A stretch of 64,000 bases of DNA, taken from NCBI GenBank assembly GCA_945869265.1, contig CAMBOI010000004.1:1-64000 (forward strand), given 5' to 3'. The notes under the pieces are model-generated. The model was not told where the DNA came from and did not search any database. It was given only the letters and a program-made list of their open reading frames with translations. The translations under genes were made by a program, and so were the position numbers. The stretch comes from an uncultured Prevotella sp. (lineage in GTDB: Bacteria; Bacteroidota; Bacteroidia; Bacteroidales; Bacteroidaceae). Shown here piece after piece: positions 61,170-64,000 of this stretch. Every line of letters starts with the position of its first letter. The stretch's first letter is position 1.

Positions 61170-63452
61170 TTATAACTTATTGTATCTCGCAAACTTGAGC
61201 AATAATTGCTTGGTGCCAGAGTTGCGGAATACCACGGTGGCCTTGCAATTCTCGCCTGATCCTTCCATCTTGATGACCTCGCCAACACCGAAGCGGGTGT
61301 GCTCTATGCGATCGCCAGGTTGTAATGGGGAATCGGATGAAGAGGAGGGGGCGGGGCTTGATTGTGGGGCGGGATTGAGGGGAGAGCTCGACAGCGAAAC
61401 TGTCGAGAACGGTGGCTGGGAGGGCTGGGGGGTGGAGCGGGGCTGGATCCGAGGCTGGATCCGAGGCAGGGAGGATTTTTCTCCTTCAATTTGGAGGAAA
61501 CGGGGATCGATGTCGCGAATGAAGCGTGATGGGGTGTCGAATTCCATACGCCCGTATCTGAATCTGTTCTGTGCGCAGGTGAGAAAGCAATGCTTCTCAG
61601 CCCTGGTGATTGCCACATACAACAGTCGGCGCTCCTCTTCAAGTCCTCTCATACTGTCGCTACACATAGGTGAGGGGAAGATGTTCTCCTCAAGTCCTAC
61701 CACGAAGACAGTCTTGAATTCTAGTCCTTTTGCCGCATGTATTGTCATCAGTACAACCTTCGGTTCGTCGGAGTCGCCATCACTGTCAAGGTCGGTCATA
61801 AGCGACACCTCCTGCAGGAAATCCGTAAGCGACACATGGTCGCCCATATCTTCTTCCTTGCGGTCTTCGACAAAGTCGGAAAGACCAGAGAGAAATTCCT
61901 CAACATTCTCCTGTCTTGCAATGTCTTCAGGTTCCTTGCCAGCAAAGATGTCCTTCGACATTCCACTTTCTTGTATGATGTCGCGTCCGAGTGAGTAGGC
62001 ATCCTCATTGAAACTGCGCTGCATCCATCCTTCGAGCATGGTGCAGAAATTGCGCAGTTTGGTGTGCGTAGCCTTGCTGAAATCCAGTCCGCAAGCCTCA
62101 GAATTGTTAAGCACCTTCCATATACTTATGCCTTTTTCAGTGGCCTTCTCCACAATCTTCGACAGGGTGGTATTGCCTATTCCTCTTGTGGGATAATTGA
62201 TGATGCGCTTTATGGCTTCCTCGTCATCAGGATTAGCCACCACGCGATAGTAGGCAATGATGTCCTTTATTTCCTTGCGCTGGTAGAAGCTCAGTCCACC
62301 GTATATCCGATATGGAATGTTCTGCTTGCGCATATATTCCTCGAAGCTACGGCTCTGGGAGTTAGTGCGGTAGAGGATGGCGAAATCGCTATAAGGGCAG
62401 CAATCGCTTCGTCGAAGGCGTGATATCTCGCTGCATACGATCATGGCTTCTTCCTTGTCGCTGTATGCCATCTTTAGCTTTATCTTTTCGCCTTGTTCGT
62501 TTTCGCTGAACACGTTCTTGGGTATCTGCCTCTGGTTATGTCTGATAAGACTGTTGGCGGCATTGACGATAGCCTGTGTCGAACGGTAGTTGCGCTCGAG
62601 TTTGAACAGACGTGCATTGTTGTATGTCTTTTGGAATCCGAGGATATTGTCGATATTTGCACCACGAAAACTGTATATGCTCTGAGCATCGTCGCCTACC
62701 ACGCACACCATCTGACGTTCCTTAGTAATCTGATTGACAATGGCTTGCTGGGCAAAGTTGGTGTCTTGATACTCATCCACAAGTACGTATTCAAATCTCT
62801 CGGCATACTTACGTCTGATTTCCTCATTGTTGGCAAACAAGAGATAGATGTTCATGAGCAGGTCGTCGAAATCCATTGCATTAGCCTGTCGGCACCTGTT
62901 GCTGTATCGTAAATAGATATCTTTTATAGCAGGCATCCTACGTTGCATGTCGGTAGTGACAGCATTGTTGGAATTAGCATATTGTAAGGCTGTCATTAGA
63001 TGGTTTTTAGCCATACTGATACGATCGGCCACTGCTGAGGGCTTATATACCTTCTCGTCGAGATTCATCTCCTTGATAATAGTCTTTACGAGCGACCTTG
63101 AATCTGTCTGGTCGTAGATGGTGAAATTGGAGTTAAAGCCTATGTGGTTGGCTTCTGCTCTGAGAATATGCGAGAAGATAGAGTGGAAGGTGCCCATGTT
63201 GATGTAGCGTGCCTGAGAACCAACAATGGTTTCTATGCGTTGTTTCATCTCCTTTGCAGCCTTGTTGGTGAAGGTGAGGGCGAGGATGTTCCATGGTTTC
63301 AAACCTTTCTCGCCGATGAGATAGGCAATCTTGTAGGTGAGCACTCTGGTCTTTCCCGAACCGGCACCCGCTATAACGAGTTGCGCGCCATCGCAGTATT
63401 CTACGGCGGCGCGTTGACTCTCATTCAATTCATTCAACAAATTATAATCCAT
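61170..63452 (-). CDS. UvrD/PcrA-type superfamily 1 DNA helicase
   Basis: 760 residues. Motif I GAGSGKTRVLTYK near 30-42, LALTFTNKAAKEMKQR (Ia), VLVDEYQDTNFAQQAIV (II), VVGDDAQSIYSFRGA (III), LERNYRSTQAIVNAAN (IV), VVLMTIHAAKGLEFKTVF (V), YVAITRAEK (VI). The C-terminal PcrA-type tail GDRIEHTRFGVGEVI is present. A Pro/Ser-rich linker at ~655-705 contains a repeated IQPR unit and is longer than usual. Role in repair and displacement of proteins from DNA. The start follows a W2 word run. Confidence 0.93.
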   Translation of the reverse strand: MDYNLLNELNESQRAAVEYCDGAQLVIAGAGSGKTRVLTYKIAYLIGEKGLKPWNILALTFTNKAAKEMKQRIETIVGSQARYINMGTFHSIFSHILRAEANHIGFNSNFTIYDQTDSRSLVKTIIKEMNLDEKVYKPSAVADRISMAKNHLMTALQYANSNNAVTTDMQRRMPAIKDIYLRYSNRCRQANAMDFDDLLMNIYLLFANNEEIRRKYAERFEYVLVDEYQDTNFAQQAIVNQITKERQMVCVVGDDAQSIYSFRGANIDNILGFQKTYNNARLFKLERNYRSTQAIVNAANSLIRHNQRQIPKNVFSENEQGEKIKLKMAYSDKEEAMIVCSEISRLRRSDCCPYSDFAILYRTNSQSRSFEEYMRKQNIPYRIYGGLSFYQRKEIKDIIAYYRVVANPDDEEAIKRIINYPTRGIGNTTLSKIVEKATEKGISIWKVLNNSEACGLDFSKATHTKLRNFCTMLEGWMQRSFNEDAYSLGRDIIQESGMSKDIFAGKEPEDIARQENVEEFLSGLSDFVEDRKEEDMGDHVSLTDFLQEVSLMTDLDSDGDSDEPKVVLMTIHAAKGLEFKTVFVVGLEENIFPSPMCSDSMRGLEEERRLLYVAITRAEKHCFLTCAQNRFRYGRMEFDTPSRFIRDIDPRFLQIEGEKSSLPRIQPRIQPRSTPQPSQPPFSTVSLSSSPLNPAPQSSPAPSSSSDSPLQPGDRIEHTRFGVGEVIKMEGSGENCKATVVFRNSGTKQLLLKFARYNKL

Positions 63453-63461
63453 TCCTAATCC

Positions 63462-64000
63462 CTAATTCCTAATTATTTCTCCAACTTGCTCCGCAATTGC
63501 CTTCATACCCTTGATGCTGGGATGCCCATTGATTTTTTCGATATCATGGAGAACAATGACGGGTATGTCGTAGTGTTTGCAGATAGTCTTTACCGATGTG
63601 TTGATTTCGTCAGACAGTTCGCTGTTGAGAATGAAAAATATCTCAACATTGGGATAATGCTTCTTCAGACCGTCGAGCATACATGCCATGGCAGGGCGGA
63701 AAGTGTAAAGTTCCTTGTTTGTCCAATCGCCATATTTAAAATCTCCGATAGGGGAGTGGGCCCAACAATCGTTGGTGGCACCGAAGACGAGAATAATATC
63801 GGGGCAGCCGAGGTATTTGAGACGATTGACAAACGAGCGGTTGGAGTAGTCCTCGCGGTTATAACCCGTGAAGCACACCGTGGAGCCCGAGAACGAGTTG
63901 TTCTTATCCAGTCGCCAACCCTTTTTTGTTATCAACTGGTGCCACCAAGTCTGTTCCACTGTTGTCACGTCGGTGTTCTCGTGCTTTCCATTCCAATACC
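63462..64000 (-). CDS. SGNH/GDSL-like hydrolase (5' end outside window)
   Basis: At least 178 residues; the frame is open to the window end, upstream reading ...YWNGKHENTDVTTVEQTWWH. FSGSTVCFTGYN (block with Ser-type nucleophile region), PDIILVFGATNDCW (the G...N block III: FGATND) and NGHPSIKGMKAIAEQ (D/H..H-type block V) match SGNH hydrolases. It may cleave acetyl or other esters. The last codons IIRN-stop are formed by the aattaggaattag word shared with the start of the helicase gene. Confidence 0.8.
   Translation of the reverse strand, partial: YWNGKHENTDVTTVEQTWWHQLITKKGWRLDKNNSFSGSTVCFTGYNREDYSNRSFVNRLKYLGCPDIILVFGATNDCWAHSPIGDFKYGDWTNKELYTFRPAMACMLDGLKKHYPNVEIFFILNSELSDEINTSVKTICKHYDIPVIVLHDIEKINGHPSIKGMKAIAEQVGEIIRN

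Overview
The window reads as chromosomal DNA of a Bacteroidota bacterium, most likely Prevotellaceae (inference). The evidence is the recurring Bacteroidota promoter box TAnnTTTGC in front of many genes; the lineage-typical DUF4248 plus VirE_N/VapE pair, DUF4270 lipoprotein, long-form HisG, IF-3 with a long C-terminal tail and GT5-only 'glycogen synthase'; and the succinate-propionate genes mce/mmdA/mmdC.

Layout. (1) 1-6.5 kb is an accessory scrapyard: a DUF4248/VapE-like primase-helicase pair on the minus strand, a nonsense-mutated small gene, a DUF3791/DUF3990 toxin-antitoxin remnant, a decapitated DUF1016 nuclease, a four-helix-bundle protein, an intact PIN-domain toxin-antitoxin pair and dispersed repeats. 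(2) 6.6-43.3 kb is a very large surface/exopolysaccharide locus on the plus strand. It has two Wzx flippases, one Wzy-like polymerase, about eight glycosyltransferases, three pyruvyltransferase/nitroreductase/PP-loop type genes, acyltransferases, a sugar kinase-nucleotidyltransferase fusion next to UDP-galactopyranose mutase, two GT4 plus radical-SAM pairs arising from a tandem duplication, a second PIN toxin-antitoxin pair, a GT39-like membrane glycosyltransferase, and finally the export set: initiating phosphoglycosyltransferase, Wza and Wzz. The locus is mosaic. AT-rich stretches alternate with near-50% GC genes, and at least nine broken or chimeric genes mark recombination. (3) 43.3-64 kb is core genome: hisGDC (minus), an MltF-like transglycosylase, ligA, infC-rpmI-rplT, a TonB-dependent receptor (minus), mce-mmdA-small ORF-mmdC, panC-panD (minus), a GT5 protein, a DUF4270 lipoprotein, a PcrA/UvrD helicase (minus) and a partial SGNH-like protein.

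How the genes fit together. The fusion kinase/nucleotidyltransferase (14440-16368) could make a UDP-sugar, Glf (17873-18958) could convert UDP-Galp to UDP-Galf, and the GT2 at 20003-20905 resembles galactofuranosyltransferases. Repeat units would be started by the phosphoglycosyltransferase, flipped by Wzx, polymerised by Wzy, length-controlled by Wzz and exported through Wza. No Wzc-type tyrosine kinase is present.

The most unusual signal is repetitive DNA. A composite family of palindromic intergenic elements (seven copies) coexists with a deletion remnant of a REP-associated tyrosine transposase. Several short 'word-like' tandem repeats (for example atcagtaatcaataatc, aattaggaatgagg, gttaaggagttaagaag, attaaagaattaaaa) lie between genes but also form the last codons of genes and occur in frame inside glycosyltransferases. 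A perfect 151-bp direct repeat brackets the second toxin-antitoxin pair and the GT39-like gene. All functional calls are from reading the sequence; no database search was run.
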